Shown here piece after piece: positions 8,717-17,988 of a DNA stretch of 64,000 nt (position 1 is the stretch's first letter; every line of letters starts with the position of its first letter). The position numbers and the translations under genes are program-made. Source of the DNA: Patescibacteria group bacterium (GTDB lineage: Bacteria > Patescibacteriota > Microgenomatia > UBA1406 > GWC2-37-13); the NCBI GenBank assembly GCA_026415975.1, contig JAOAFZ010000001.1:124001-188000 (forward strand). The letters are read 5' to 3'. The notes beneath the pieces were generated by a model. That model did not search any database and was not told the origin of the DNA. It worked only from the letters and a program-made list of their open reading frames with translations.

Positions 8717-9621
8717 AGGGATTGGGTGATATTCAGAATTCTATCATCCGGAACGAGTTTCCCGGAGCGGGTTTTTCTGCTTGTCAGTGCAGCCGGTAAT
8801 TGCAATGTTGCTGCCAACAGTCCGGCCAGGAAAGCCACATTCCCGGAGAATAAAGACCGGATTTTCCACACTGGTAACCAGAGTAAATGATCCAGTAGCA
8901 AGACCGGGTCAGTTATGTTTGCCCAGACAAACAGTATTTGATTCCGGAAGGCAATTTTTCTAACTGTTCCTGCTGAAAAAAATGCTCCAATTGTTGATTC
9001 ATGATGGTGATCGACAAGAATTCCCGGATCAAAAAGCAGCTCATATCCACACTTCCGCGCGCGGTAGGAGAGATCAATATCTTCCCAGTAAAACGGCGAG
9101 TATAACTCACTGAATAGTCCGATTGTGGTAACTTTCTCCCGGTCGAAAATTGATGCCCCGCCTTCTGCCCATGCAGTCGGTCCAAAATCCAGGTCTTTCG
9201 CTGGCATATGCTGCATGAATCCCTGGTGCCAGTACAATCTGTTTTTTCCGACTATTCGGCCATCCCGTTCCCGTTGAGCAAAGGACACAGCAAAGAGTCT
9301 GTTGTTTCCGGTAAAGTGATCAAGAGCATGATGCCAGGAATCGCTGAGGAGACGTACATCACTGTTCAGGAGCATTACAAAGCGTCCCTTTGCAGCACGA
9401 ATACCGGTGTTTACGGCTCCGGAGAATCCGGTGTTTTTTGTATGTTCAATAAGCTTCACACCAGGGAACGCGGATATTTCCGGAGCTATAGAGCAGGAGG
9501 GGAAATCGTTCACCACAATTACCTCTACACCCTTCAAATAGGGGAGATTACGATTCAGATTTCTTACCAGCTCTCCGGTCTTTTTATATGCTGGGATTAC
9601 CACTGTAACGGGATGCTTCAT
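8713..9621 (-). CDS. GT2 family glycosyltransferase
   Basis: 302 residues with a GT-A fold. The N-terminus VTVVIPAYKK binds the nucleotide. MLLNSDVRL supplies the DxD-like metal site at about residue 86, and WEDIDLSYRARKCGY is the ED-containing acceptor motif of the rhamnosyltransferase-like GT2 group. A hydrophobic C-terminal stretch (about 255-285) may tether the enzyme to the membrane. It would add a sugar to a growing lipid-linked glycan in the cytosol. The start overlaps the preceding GT4 stop by four bases, so the two are translationally coupled. Confidence 0.85.
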   Translation of the reverse strand: MKHPVTVVIPAYKKTGELVRNLNRNLPYLKGVEVIVVNDFPSCSIAPEISAFPGVKLIEHTKNTGFSGAVNTGIRAAKGRFVMLLNSDVRLLSDSWHHALDHFTGNNRLFAVSFAQRERDGRIVGKNRLYWHQGFMQHMPAKDLDFGPTAWAEGGASIFDREKVTTIGLFSELYSPFYWEDIDLSYRARKCGYELLFDPGILVDHHHESTIGAFFSAGTVRKIAFRNQILFVWANITDPVLLLDHLLWLPVWKIRSLFSGNVAFLAGLLAATLQLPAALTSRKTRSGKLVPDDRILNITQSL

Positions 9622-10706
9622 GTGGCAGGGGCAAACTGGTGGATTACTTCGCGAGCAAAATGCTGGTACGAAAAACGTTCCCGTACAAATCTACGGGCAT
9701 ATTCGGCAATTTCATGCTTCCGGTTGTCCGAAAGCGACAGCATCTCCCGATGGAGTTCCTCATGGCTAGTGAACAGGAAGCCGTTTTTTCCATTGACAAT
9801 AAGCTCAGTAGGGCCGCCTGCTGCGTAACAGCAGGTAATACATCCCGCAGCCATCGCTTCGAGTGGGGAAATACCCAAGTGCTCAGTATTCTGGGGATTT
9901 ACTTCTGCATCGACTCCGTAACCGGCATAGTGCCAGTAGTATTCAGCCTGTTCGTAAAGTTTCAGTAATTCAGGAAATGAAATAGACACTTTAAACTCAA
10001 TCGCCGGGTCATTCCCGGCTATGGTGCGCAGCTCATCAAGAAAGTCCTGGTCTCCCGGCAGAACACTTCCTGCCATAATAAACCGGTAGCCGGAAAATTC
10101 CGGTTTCTCCCGAAGTTTTCGAAAACTACGGATTGCGATATCCTGACGTTTTGAGTGCAGATGACGGAAGAACCGGCCTACTGTTAGGATCATCTTTTCT
10201 TTATGGGGCTGGGTTTTAGAGAGGCTTATTAGCTCTTCGGGAAGATACGGGTAGAGAACGGTAGAGCGGAATCCCCACCTGGCAAGCCATGAGCTGGTAA
10301 ATCCGGAATTTGCGATAAACCGGTAGTTTGCGGTCTTTATCCGGTCTGTTACAGACGCAGGATAGAGTTTGCGGTCAGGCACCATGCAGAAAACTGTGTT
10401 TTGGCGTGCCCCGGAAAAAAAATAACTCCCATCGGGTACGTAAATAAATGAATCAAACTCCTTGAGTGAACGTATTTTTTCGAGAATCGTAGCACCCCCT
10501 CGAAACAGGTCGGGACGGAATTCCAGCTTGGTGAATGTCAGGCCGAGCCGGTCACGGATCGCTTCCGTGAGGTCCTGATCCCAGAATATAACCGGAGTGA
10601 AACCGCGCTCATGTTCCAGAACATGGAGTATTGAAAGCACATGCCGTTCTCCGCCACCCATAGTATCAAGGTAGGGATCATACAGTGCGACCTGTGGTTT
10701 TTTCAT
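9618..10706 (-). CDS. GT4 family glycosyltransferase
   Basis: About 362 residues with the GT-B fold. An N-terminal DPYLDTMGGGERHVL gives the glycine-rich donor loop. The C-terminal half has ILTVGRFFRHLHSKRQD and GISPLEAMAAGC, the E-x7-E region of retaining GT4 enzymes, near residues 285-295. The start MKKPQVALYD at 10706 is preferred; another ATG two codons upstream (10712) is possible. The gene overlaps the preceding GT2 coding sequence by 29 nt, more than the usual ATGA join, so expression is probably coupled. It belongs to the glycan-assembly operon. Confidence 0.85.
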   Translation of the reverse strand: MKKPQVALYDPYLDTMGGGERHVLSILHVLEHERGFTPVIFWDQDLTEAIRDRLGLTFTKLEFRPDLFRGGATILEKIRSLKEFDSFIYVPDGSYFFSGARQNTVFCMVPDRKLYPASVTDRIKTANYRFIANSGFTSSWLARWGFRSTVLYPYLPEELISLSKTQPHKEKMILTVGRFFRHLHSKRQDIAIRSFRKLREKPEFSGYRFIMAGSVLPGDQDFLDELRTIAGNDPAIEFKVSISFPELLKLYEQAEYYWHYAGYGVDAEVNPQNTEHLGISPLEAMAAGCITCCYAAGGPTELIVNGKNGFLFTSHEELHREMLSLSDNRKHEIAEYARRFVRERFSYQHFAREVIHQFAPAT

Positions 10707-11442
10707 AGACATAGAGATACGTAATAGTCTTCGAGAATGCCTGGTAAATGCTCTCGATTACTCCGATTTTCCCATCAAGATACCCATGATCGCGTATCAG
10801 TCGGCGGTACAACTCACCGAAAAACTTGCGAAAGAATACCGGAACGGTTGCCTTCCGACCGGCTTTTGCAAGGAGCTCAGCTTCAGTATCTTCAAAAATG
10901 GTAGTTTTTTCGACAATACGTGCATAGTCGTTTTTCGAAAAATGCAATAGCGGGTTTTCTAAAACGCCTTCGCTTCCTTCAATGATAGGCGTTGAGTGAA
11001 TTGCTGGCGGCCAGTCACGAAATGCTTCTTTCCGGATAAGTCTAATCTGGTGATTTGGCCACCAGCCGCCATGTCGTAGCCAGACCTTCCTCCCGAAGAG
11101 CTCCTTGCGTGGTACCCGGTATGAATTATGAACATGCGCCTCAATTACAGTACGTATTTCTGCAGCAAGCTCTGGAGGAATATATTCATCGGCATCTAGT
11201 AAAAACACCCAATCACCATCGGCATGGGTAACACCAAACGACCGTGCAGGTTCCACATAGCGCACAAACGGATGGGATAGTACTGTCGCATGAGCTGCCC
11301 TGGCACGGCTCACAGTATCATCAGTGCTGCCAGTATCCACTACTATCACGGAGTCGCCAACATCCCGGGCATTTTGTACACAGTCGTGAATCAAGGCGGA
11401 TTCGTTGTAGGTTTGAATCACAATACACAGCTTATTGGACAT
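10678..11442 (-). CDS. GT2 family glycosyltransferase (WaaE/KdtX-like)
   Basis: 254 residues from the ATG at 11442. This start is preferred over an upstream in-frame alternative because MSNKLCIVIQTYNE begins the GT-A fold and a purine-rich AGAAGAAAG lies just before it. Motifs: VVDTGSTDDT (nucleotide binding), FLLDADEYIPPEL (DxD), and a C-terminal FFRKFFGELYRRLI helix seen in the WaaE-type subgroup. The first 11 nt overlap the end of the upstream GT-C gene. It is probably a sugar transferase acting on a lipid-linked glycan. Confidence 0.85.
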   Translation of the reverse strand: MSNKLCIVIQTYNESALIHDCVQNARDVGDSVIVVDTGSTDDTVSRARAAHATVLSHPFVRYVEPARSFGVTHADGDWVFLLDADEYIPPELAAEIRTVIEAHVHNSYRVPRKELFGRKVWLRHGGWWPNHQIRLIRKEAFRDWPPAIHSTPIIEGSEGVLENPLLHFSKNDYARIVEKTTIFEDTEAELLAKAGRKATVPVFFRKFFGELYRRLIRDHGYLDGKIGVIESIYQAFSKTITYLYVYEKTTGRTV

Positions 11443-12826
11443 CTTTCTTCTGCAGTTGGGGTGGAATTTGCAAGCCCATCCGGTCTGAAACCCGCACGTC
11501 GCCATCTTTGGGAGGTATCTTGACCTGGACTAAGGGTAAACTGTTATCGCCCTTGTCGTGGGTGACTATTCCATAATAATCCATAAGATAACGAAACCCT
11601 GGCTCCCGGCCCAGTTCAACATCGAACGAAACAATATACGTTTTCGGGTCGTAGTATGTGTCGAGATAGTGCACAAGTTCCTCTCTTGCCTGGAGTCCGT
11701 ATGGGTTTGTCTCAAGTTTGCGCAATGCCGGTTGAGCATTTATTAACAGATAGACGGCTGCAAGTACATACAGCAAGGATTCTGCCCGTGTACGGAGCAA
11801 CGCGTCGGTAAGGGTAAGTATGGCAATCGGGAGGCTGAAGATAAAATAGTATTCAGACGGCCTTTGGCCATAGATGGCAAAAAAAACCGGTAGAAGGATC
11901 CATACTATAATTGCTGCAGTATAAAAGGGAACCCGGAATCCTTTCGAACGACGGAGGTTGCCAATTGCGGTTACCAGCACTACGGCATAAAACAATAAAC
12001 CGAGTGGTACGGAAGGTGAGCCAAAAAAAGGCTGCATAAAGTTAGCAAAAACTGGCATCCAGTTATTCCACGCTTTAATTGCGCCCTCAGTTCCACTTCC
12101 AAAAAAGAAGTTCACAAAGGCTTTACTGTTAAAAAAATCATTACGCAGGTCGAAGATAAGTAGCGGGAGAAACATAAAGGCAAAGCCTGCAAACGCCACA
12201 CCAATATTACGCCAAGGCACACGTTTTGTGTCATACCAGTGCCGCATCAGGAAGATTCCGGCAAATGCAAGAATGAACACGAATTGGAAATGCATCTGCA
12301 GGGTAAATCCGCATATCAGCCCAAGCATAAGCCACCAGACGATATGTTCTTTTTTCGTGATCATATATAGGCAGTATAGCGTGGCGAGTATTCCGGTCGG
12401 GAGAAGTATCGGGCCCCATGGGGTTATGTCATATTGAATCATGTACGTATGCAGCGCCCAGAAGATGAAAAAAAACCCGACGGCTTTCCACCCGAACAGG
12501 CGCTGTATTATGAACACACCGGCGCCCGCAAAAAGCAGATTGAAAAATACCACTGCGCCCAGGGAACCCCAGGGATGCATGCTTGCCGCAGCGTAGAAGG
12601 GGAGCATAAGGTAGGTAAAATGGGGACCAAGAAAGAACCCGCGTTCATGAGTGGTACGTTGCCCGATAAGAGTAAAATCTCCCTGGGTTATTGCCTTCAG
12701 AGGATAGGCATAGCTTTCCTGATCCCAGTCGAAAATTATGCGTCCGTCGAGGTTCCAAAACCGGAAGGCAAGAAACAACGCAATAGCACTTACTATAAAT
12801 AAGGCAATTTTAAGTTCCGGCTTCAT
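11432..12826 (-). CDS. GT-C membrane glycosyltransferase (ArnT/PMT-like)
   Basis: 464 residues with an N-terminal helix, the acidic loop IIFDWDQESYAYPLKAI (catalytic acid region), about eleven helices, and a short C-terminal soluble segment. The arrangement matches PMT_2/ArnT-like transferases that use polyprenyl-phosphate sugars at the outer face. It is the first gene of the five-gene minus-strand operon. The promoter region (about 12830-12850) is shared with the divergent 12862 gene, whose plus-strand TATAAT lies there. Confidence 0.78.
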   Translation of the reverse strand: MKPELKIALFIVSAIALFLAFRFWNLDGRIIFDWDQESYAYPLKAITQGDFTLIGQRTTHERGFFLGPHFTYLMLPFYAAASMHPWGSLGAVVFFNLLFAGAGVFIIQRLFGWKAVGFFFIFWALHTYMIQYDITPWGPILLPTGILATLYCLYMITKKEHIVWWLMLGLICGFTLQMHFQFVFILAFAGIFLMRHWYDTKRVPWRNIGVAFAGFAFMFLPLLIFDLRNDFFNSKAFVNFFFGSGTEGAIKAWNNWMPVFANFMQPFFGSPSVPLGLLFYAVVLVTAIGNLRRSKGFRVPFYTAAIIVWILLPVFFAIYGQRPSEYYFIFSLPIAILTLTDALLRTRAESLLYVLAAVYLLINAQPALRKLETNPYGLQAREELVHYLDTYYDPKTYIVSFDVELGREPGFRYLMDYYGIVTHDKGDNSLPLVQVKIPPKDGDVRVSDRMGLQIPPQLQKKDVQ

Positions 12827-12842
12827 GTGGCAAATGCTGGGG

Positions 12843-12848
12843 TATAAT
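12843..12848 (+). promoter_or_regulatory. -10 box (TATAAT) for the 12862 gene
   Basis: A perfect TATAAT. An ATG at 12847 overlaps the hexamer itself and so cannot be the start of a transcript made here. The next in-frame ATG (12862) is about 7 nt after the predicted +1. Confidence 0.55.
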
Positions 12849-12861
12849 GATCAATTGTACC

Positions 12862-13989
12862 ATGATAGCTATCCTCGTGTTCACCACTCTCCTTGTCGTA
12901 TTCAGTATCTATTCCTATGTCCTGATTGATCCGAATCTTACCTTTTTCGGACACCCTTTCTGGGAAACCTTCCGGAATGCTATTGTGCAGATCGGGTACC
13001 ATAAACGCCAGCTCTCCTGGTTTCTGTATGCAACCGGGATAATAGCACTCTTTCTATTTCACTGGTGGGCAGTTCAACACGCAAAAAAGCTCGACCCTGT
13101 CCGTATCGCCGTTATAGCTGCCATAGTCCTCACGTTTTCGTATCCCTTGCTTTCGCACGATTTATTTAATTACATGTTTGATGCAAAGATACTAACCTAC
13201 TATCACCAGAATCCATATTTACACCGTGCTCTGGACTACCCGGACGATACCTGGCTCCGTTTCATGCACTGGGTACACCGTACGTACCCGTATGGACCGG
13301 TTTTTCTGTTGATCTCGGCTGTTCCATCACTCCTGGGAATGGGGAAGTTTTTGCTGCATTTTTTCTTGATTAAAGCGCTGTTTGGAGCATTTTATCTGCT
13401 TGCTGTGTGGTGTCTGGCGAAAATGGAGCGGCGATGGGCAGTGGTCTTTGCAACCTGTCCTCTTGTACTGGTCGAAGGACTGGTGAACGCTCACAACGAA
13501 ATCGTCGCGGTTGGACTGGGTATCGCGGGGTTCTATGTACTCACAAGAAAGCAGGAACTTGCAGCACGCTTGCTGTTTCTCGCTTCTGCCGGGATTAAAT
13601 TCATGACAGCACCGTACCTTATCGTAGTGCGAAAGGCGGATCATTGGCTGAACTACCTTGCCCTGGTAGGGACGATTGCCTTTATCGGATACGCCGCGTA
13701 TGCAGTAGAGTTGCAACAGTGGTACTTCCTGAATCTGTTTTTCTTCCTGCCGCTCTTTCCACGGCTCATAACTCGGTTATGGCCACTTTGGTTGGCGCTC
13801 TTGCTTTCCTACTATCCGTTTATTGCCCTCGGCAACTGGGAGACGGATGCTCCGATTCGATCGAAGTTTCTCATTATCCAGATCGGTCTAGTGATTCAGA
13901 TTCTCTACTTGCTTATCGAGACAGTCCGATCGCGCGAAGGATGGCGTTTTTTACTACGTGGAACTTCGTCTTCAACGGGGCATACTTAA
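12862..13989 (+). CDS. GT-C polyprenyl-phosphate mannosyltransferase-like membrane protein
   Basis: 375 residues and about ten transmembrane helices. The first external loop reads SHDLFNYMFDAKILTYYHQNPY, with the conserved acidic residues of GT87/MptA-B-type alpha-mannosyltransferases. A second loop reads THWV-like (MHWVHRTYPYGP), also seen in that group. It probably adds a hexose from a polyprenyl carrier. The start at 12862 is chosen because the ATG at 12847 lies inside the -10 box. The 3' end runs 77 nt into the convergent GT2 gene on the other strand. The family assignment is moderate; the membrane-transferase class is firmer. Confidence 0.72.
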   Translation: MIAILVFTTLLVVFSIYSYVLIDPNLTFFGHPFWETFRNAIVQIGYHKRQLSWFLYATGIIALFLFHWWAVQHAKKLDPVRIAVIAAIVLTFSYPLLSHDLFNYMFDAKILTYYHQNPYLHRALDYPDDTWLRFMHWVHRTYPYGPVFLLISAVPSLLGMGKFLLHFFLIKALFGAFYLLAVWCLAKMERRWAVVFATCPLVLVEGLVNAHNEIVAVGLGIAGFYVLTRKQELAARLLFLASAGIKFMTAPYLIVVRKADHWLNYLALVGTIAFIGYAAYAVELQQWYFLNLFFFLPLFPRLITRLWPLWLALLLSYYPFIALGNWETDAPIRSKFLIIQIGLVIQILYLLIETVRSREGWRFLLRGTSSSTGHT

Positions 13990-14737
13990 GAGCAAACCTG
14001 ACCCGATTCCGCTCCTGATAGCTGGTGTGAAGTTTAGATCCCGAACCACCGGTAGACTGGGCATTCTTATGCCAGATTACCAAAGACGGCTCGTACCGCA
14101 ACGGAATCCCTTTACGGGTTGCCCGCATGCAGTAATCTGTGTCCTCATAGTACAAAAAGTATGACTCATCCCAGTCACCAATACGGTTAAACACCGAAAT
14201 ATCGTAGAGCATCAGGCATCCGGTAATGAATCCGGTTACTCCGGCAGTGTCGAACTGTCCGTGATCAACCTGATCCACCCCGATGTGACTCACGTGAACA
14301 TGGTCCCAGTCTATGACTCCCCCGGCATACCAAAGAACCTTACCCTTTTCTTCCGGGGAATAACCATCGTGAAATTCATATCCGGGGGCGTAGTAGATTT
14401 TCCCACCAGTAAGGGAGCCGCTATTTCGGGTGAGCACTTCTTTTGCTGTTGCGATAAAGTTACTAGCAACCGTCACATCACTATTGATGACACAAAACTG
14501 CGTATACCCCGCTTTCCGCGCTGCCGCTATACCTGCATTTACGCCACCGGCATAGCCCCGATTATCGATTTTCAGCAGCGTTGAATACTCCGGAATCGCG
14601 ATTGTCCGTGGCTGGGTTGATGTATCTACAATCCATAGCCGAAAAGCGGTATCGGTCTGTGCGCCAAATGATTGAAAAAAATCAGTGAGCACATCATAGT
14701 TGTTATACACTACTGTAATTACTGCCAGTTTCTGCAT
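13913..14737 (-). CDS. GT2 family glycosyltransferase
   Basis: 274 residues with the GT-A fold: LAVITVVYNNYDVL at the N-terminus, CVINSDVTV as the DxD-like site (about residue 88), and LYYEDTDYCMRATRKG as the acceptor/catalytic acidic motif of rhamnosyltransferase-like GT2 enzymes. It is transcribed alone: TATAAT on the minus strand ends 9 nt before the ATG. Its last 77 nt are antisense to the end of the 12862 gene, yet both C-termini look natural, so this is a real convergent overlap. Confidence 0.86.
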   Translation of the reverse strand: MQKLAVITVVYNNYDVLTDFFQSFGAQTDTAFRLWIVDTSTQPRTIAIPEYSTLLKIDNRGYAGGVNAGIAAARKAGYTQFCVINSDVTVASNFIATAKEVLTRNSGSLTGGKIYYAPGYEFHDGYSPEEKGKVLWYAGGVIDWDHVHVSHIGVDQVDHGQFDTAGVTGFITGCLMLYDISVFNRIGDWDESYFLYYEDTDYCMRATRKGIPLRYEPSLVIWHKNAQSTGGSGSKLHTSYQERNRVRFALKYAPLKTKFHVVKNAILRAIGLSR

Positions 14738-14746
14738 CTTAGCAGA

Positions 14747-14752
14747 ATTATA
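14747..14752 (-). promoter_or_regulatory. -10 box (TATAAT) for the 14737 GT2 gene
   Basis: TATAAT on the minus strand, 9 nt upstream of the ATG. Confidence 0.55.
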
Positions 14753-14891
14753 CCCGGTTTACGGTCCGCTGTTTGTTACAATAGGATATTCGTGAGATAT
14801 GAACCAAGTGCGAGGCTCCCTTAAGATTCCCCAGGGCGTCTTGAGTAGTTGAATTCACGGATATTATCGAGGGGGAATCACTCGTAACCAA

Positions 14892-16547
14892 ATGAAAAAA
14901 ATACTGTACTTTTTTACCCGTCAATCGTTGTGGGGGTATTTACTTTTGCTAGGTGTTTTTATCATAAACGGGCTGTACCTCTCGTTTCCCGATGAATTCG
15001 TAAACCTGCTTGGTGCCCGGACAATTATGGAGGGGAAAATGCCTTATAAAGATTTCTTCGATCATCACCTCCCGCTTGCATGGTTCCTGGGTGCGGATCT
15101 CTTACGGCTATCTTTTGGGAACTTTGTGGTATTCCGTATTTTGTTCGCAATATTCATGTTCGGCTGTCTGTTTCTGACAGGACTACACATCAAGCGTTCG
15201 AATCCCGGACTTTTTCCGTATTTTCTGGTCTTCTTTGTAATCTATCCATTCTTCGCGGTGTATTTCTGGTTGCATATCTTTATTGCAGATGCGCTCGCGA
15301 CTTTGTTTTTTTCCTGTGCGTTCTGGTTGACGATAAATGAGACCTACCGGTTTAAGTCGAATCCGTTCATTCTCGCGATTGCGGGATTTCTTAATTTTGC
15401 GCTTGTTTTTTCGTCCCTCACGTACATTTTTGTCGCAGCGGCTTTGTACCTGTGGCAGTTATATCTGGTCTGGCGTGACCGGAAAGGATGGCAGGATGTA
15501 GTTTTTTTCTTGGTTGCGGCGGCACTACCCTATAGTTACTACGGGGTGCACCTTGTAGTAACAAACTCGGTTGCAGACTTTTATCGTTCCAACTTCACCT
15601 ATAATACTGAGCACTATATATCCATAGAAGAGTTTCAACCGGGACAGAAACTAAATCCGATCCGGTTTGCAATGACAATTGTGCAGAATTTCTGGGATGA
15701 TTATCTTCCGTTGCTATCAAAAATCAAGCACCTCGATTTGTATCTTCCCATCGGAACACTTGCCGGTATTTCCACTCTTTTGTTACTCCTTGTGTTTGGT
15801 ATCCAGAACAGGATTTTATTTGTCCTGTTTTTCCTGATACTATCATTTTCTGCACCGCGGAGTAACATACAGGAATATGCGGAAACAAATTATCAGATGG
15901 GTTTGTTCCTTGCATTGGGGTTGGCGAGCGCATGTGTAGTGCTCTACCGGCAGAAAAGTCTGCGTTTCCAAGAAGAGTTTTTAAATGTGTTCCGTAATGC
16001 AAGTGTATTTGTAATGGTTACGTTTCTGGTTTTTACTTCGGTATTTCTGGCAAAAAACACCTTTGAGAAGGCATATAAACGGTATATGCTGCTTATGCCC
16101 GGTATTAATGATCGGTCATTTGTCGCTGAGTTTGTGGAAGAGTTTCTGCCGGAGGGTGAATATTTCTGGATAGGTCCCTATGAACCGCATCACGCTTTTT
16201 TTGTCCGCAAAGGAAAGTTGCCGGGGAAATATCCTACTCTGTTACCCCAATTCCGGGAAAGTGAGTTTTACCGCAATGATTTTCTCAAGCAATTCGAAGA
16301 AAACCCACCGGCAGTGATCATATTTAAAAATGATGCGTCTATTTTTATGACCCCTGCAACTGAATTCGGAAAATTTTTCATCGATTGGATGCGGCGTGAT
16401 TACATTCGTGTTAGTGAAGTAGAGGGGTATGCCGGCGTACGCAATCCGTGGGAGTTGAATGTGGAAACAGATGTTTACCTCCGCAAAGATATGCAGAGTG
16501 AACTTATTAGGAAGCTGGAGGCCGCAGGGTATGTAGCACGTCCCTGA
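14892..16547 (+). CDS. GT-C membrane glycosyltransferase (ArnT/PMT-like)
   Basis: 551 residues. After the first helix the external loop reads SFPDEFVNLLGARTIMEG, and the DE pair fits the catalytic site of GT-C enzymes. A second conserved loop (DFFDHHLPLAWFLG) follows. About eleven helices and a soluble C-terminal domain (about 400-551) complete it. It is one of the few genes here with a long 5' leader, about 100 nt, holding a possible 17-codon ORF (14799-14852) and a small hairpin. The 3' end overlaps the convergent flippase gene by 41 nt. Confidence 0.78.
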   Translation: MKKILYFFTRQSLWGYLLLLGVFIINGLYLSFPDEFVNLLGARTIMEGKMPYKDFFDHHLPLAWFLGADLLRLSFGNFVVFRILFAIFMFGCLFLTGLHIKRSNPGLFPYFLVFFVIYPFFAVYFWLHIFIADALATLFFSCAFWLTINETYRFKSNPFILAIAGFLNFALVFSSLTYIFVAAALYLWQLYLVWRDRKGWQDVVFFLVAAALPYSYYGVHLVVTNSVADFYRSNFTYNTEHYISIEEFQPGQKLNPIRFAMTIVQNFWDDYLPLLSKIKHLDLYLPIGTLAGISTLLLLLVFGIQNRILFVLFFLILSFSAPRSNIQEYAETNYQMGLFLALGLASACVVLYRQKSLRFQEEFLNVFRNASVFVMVTFLVFTSVFLAKNTFEKAYKRYMLLMPGINDRSFVAEFVEEFLPEGEYFWIGPYEPHHAFFVRKGKLPGKYPTLLPQFRESEFYRNDFLKQFEENPPAVIIFKNDASIFMTPATEFGKFFIDWMRRDYIRVSEVEGYAGVRNPWELNVETDVYLRKDMQSELIRKLEAAGYVARP

Positions 16548-17973
16548 ACAGGCGCGTACCGTAGTACCAGAGAATTATCCCTCCATACACGGCAGGAGCT
16601 CCGGTGACTGAGAGGAGTACCTGAAGCAAGGGGCTGTTAAATATCGAGAGCGATAAGTACTTAACCGCTGCAAGGTATAGTGTCATAGCAGCACATGCAA
16701 TAAGTACGCCTTGTAGTGTTCTGAATAATTGAAATGAAAGAATAGTTTTTGCCTGCCAGATAACAAGAAACACCGTAAGCGAGATCAGGAAAAACACAAC
16801 TCCCACTGCATTGTACCCGTAGACTGCTGTCCCGGCAGGAATCAAGATCCACATCAGTGTAGTCCAGAGTATCATAAAGCCGATACTTTTCTTGAGATGC
16901 CTCGTGGCATTAAAGAGATTGATAAACGGAGTAGTAAGGCTTACAAAAAGTGTCGAGAGCGAAAAGAAGTAAAATGAAAAAATTGCAGTGTTCCATTTTT
17001 CATAGTACCCGTCTACAAGACGGAGAAAGCTTTCAAAAACAAACATCGCACCAATTATTATCGGAAAAACGATTAGACAATTATAGAGAATGGAACGCAT
17101 AAGGCTTTTTGAGAGTAGATCTTTATCGTCTTGTACGCGGGCGAGAATCGGGAAGATAACCCGATTCAGATTATCGGTAATCAACCGGACAGCCATCTCT
17201 GCGTATTTCTTTGCAAACATGAGAACACCAAGTGTTCCTGGACCAAGGGTTTGTCCCAGATAGAGTACGATCAGATCATCTTTTACCAGTGCTAGAAATG
17301 AATTGCCCTGAAATGGAATTCCATAGGCAAGTAGTTCCTTTGCCGAGCTCCAGGAAAACATCAGTCTTGGCATCCAGGGCGACATAACATAAATCAACAC
17401 GCTCCCGATTACCGCACGTACTATCACTGCGGCGATGAGAGCAGTAATTGTCTGGCCGGCAAGCACCATCACAATAATAATCAGATAAAAAACAGTATTC
17501 TCTACAGATGAAACAAACACATTTTTATAAATCTCCACTTTCTTTTCCAGTAGGATCGATGGAATGGACTTGAGCGAAAGTAAAAAGAGCGATACCAGCA
17601 GTGCCCAGTAAAGGTATATTGTGTCCGGCGGAACATCACGATAGGAAGAAACGATTCTTTCCCCGAAGATTGCTCCGCCTATTACTGCAACCGTAACCAG
17701 TGCAAGCTGAATATAAAATGCGGTATTTAAGTCAAGATCTCTGGTCTCTTTCTTTTGCAACAAGGCTGCACCGAGTCCAAGATTCGTAATATAATTAAAA
17801 AATGACATTGAAGCAAGCACCGTCGCATATATTCCAAGGAGTGCTGTGCTTGACTGTAGTGTCAGGATGAAGAAGGCGGCAAAGCCAAGTATTGCAGAGT
17901 AGGAGCTTTGAAACAGTAAGCTTGCAGCGCTTAGTATGCCTCTTGACTTCATCTTAGAAAGTTCTGGATTCAT
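16507..17973 (-). CDS. Wzx-type oligosaccharide flippase (MOP superfamily)
   Basis: 488 residues from the ATG at 17973; the upstream in-frame TTG at 17979 is less likely. Twelve to fourteen hydrophobic helices are arranged as in Polysacc_synt/RfbX proteins, with the N-terminal pattern SLLFQSSYSAILGFAAFF and the GLGAALLQKKE loop typical of Wzx. These proteins flip lipid-linked oligosaccharides from the cytosolic to the outer leaflet. Surrounded by GT2/GT4 (inside) and GT-C (outside) enzymes, it is the natural link between the two halves of the glycan pathway. It is divergent from 17989 with only 15 nt between starts. Confidence 0.85.
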   Translation of the reverse strand: MNPELSKMKSRGILSAASLLFQSSYSAILGFAAFFILTLQSSTALLGIYATVLASMSFFNYITNLGLGAALLQKKETRDLDLNTAFYIQLALVTVAVIGGAIFGERIVSSYRDVPPDTIYLYWALLVSLFLLSLKSIPSILLEKKVEIYKNVFVSSVENTVFYLIIIVMVLAGQTITALIAAVIVRAVIGSVLIYVMSPWMPRLMFSWSSAKELLAYGIPFQGNSFLALVKDDLIVLYLGQTLGPGTLGVLMFAKKYAEMAVRLITDNLNRVIFPILARVQDDKDLLSKSLMRSILYNCLIVFPIIIGAMFVFESFLRLVDGYYEKWNTAIFSFYFFSLSTLFVSLTTPFINLFNATRHLKKSIGFMILWTTLMWILIPAGTAVYGYNAVGVVFFLISLTVFLVIWQAKTILSFQLFRTLQGVLIACAAMTLYLAAVKYLSLSIFNSPLLQVLLSVTGAPAVYGGIILWYYGTRLFRDVLHTLRPPAS

Positions 17974-17988
17974 GCCCAATTGTACCGT

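Noticed and set aside
12847-12861. ATG at 12847 as start of the mannosyltransferase-like gene
   Set aside because: It lies inside the TATAAT box, so it would not be in the transcript.
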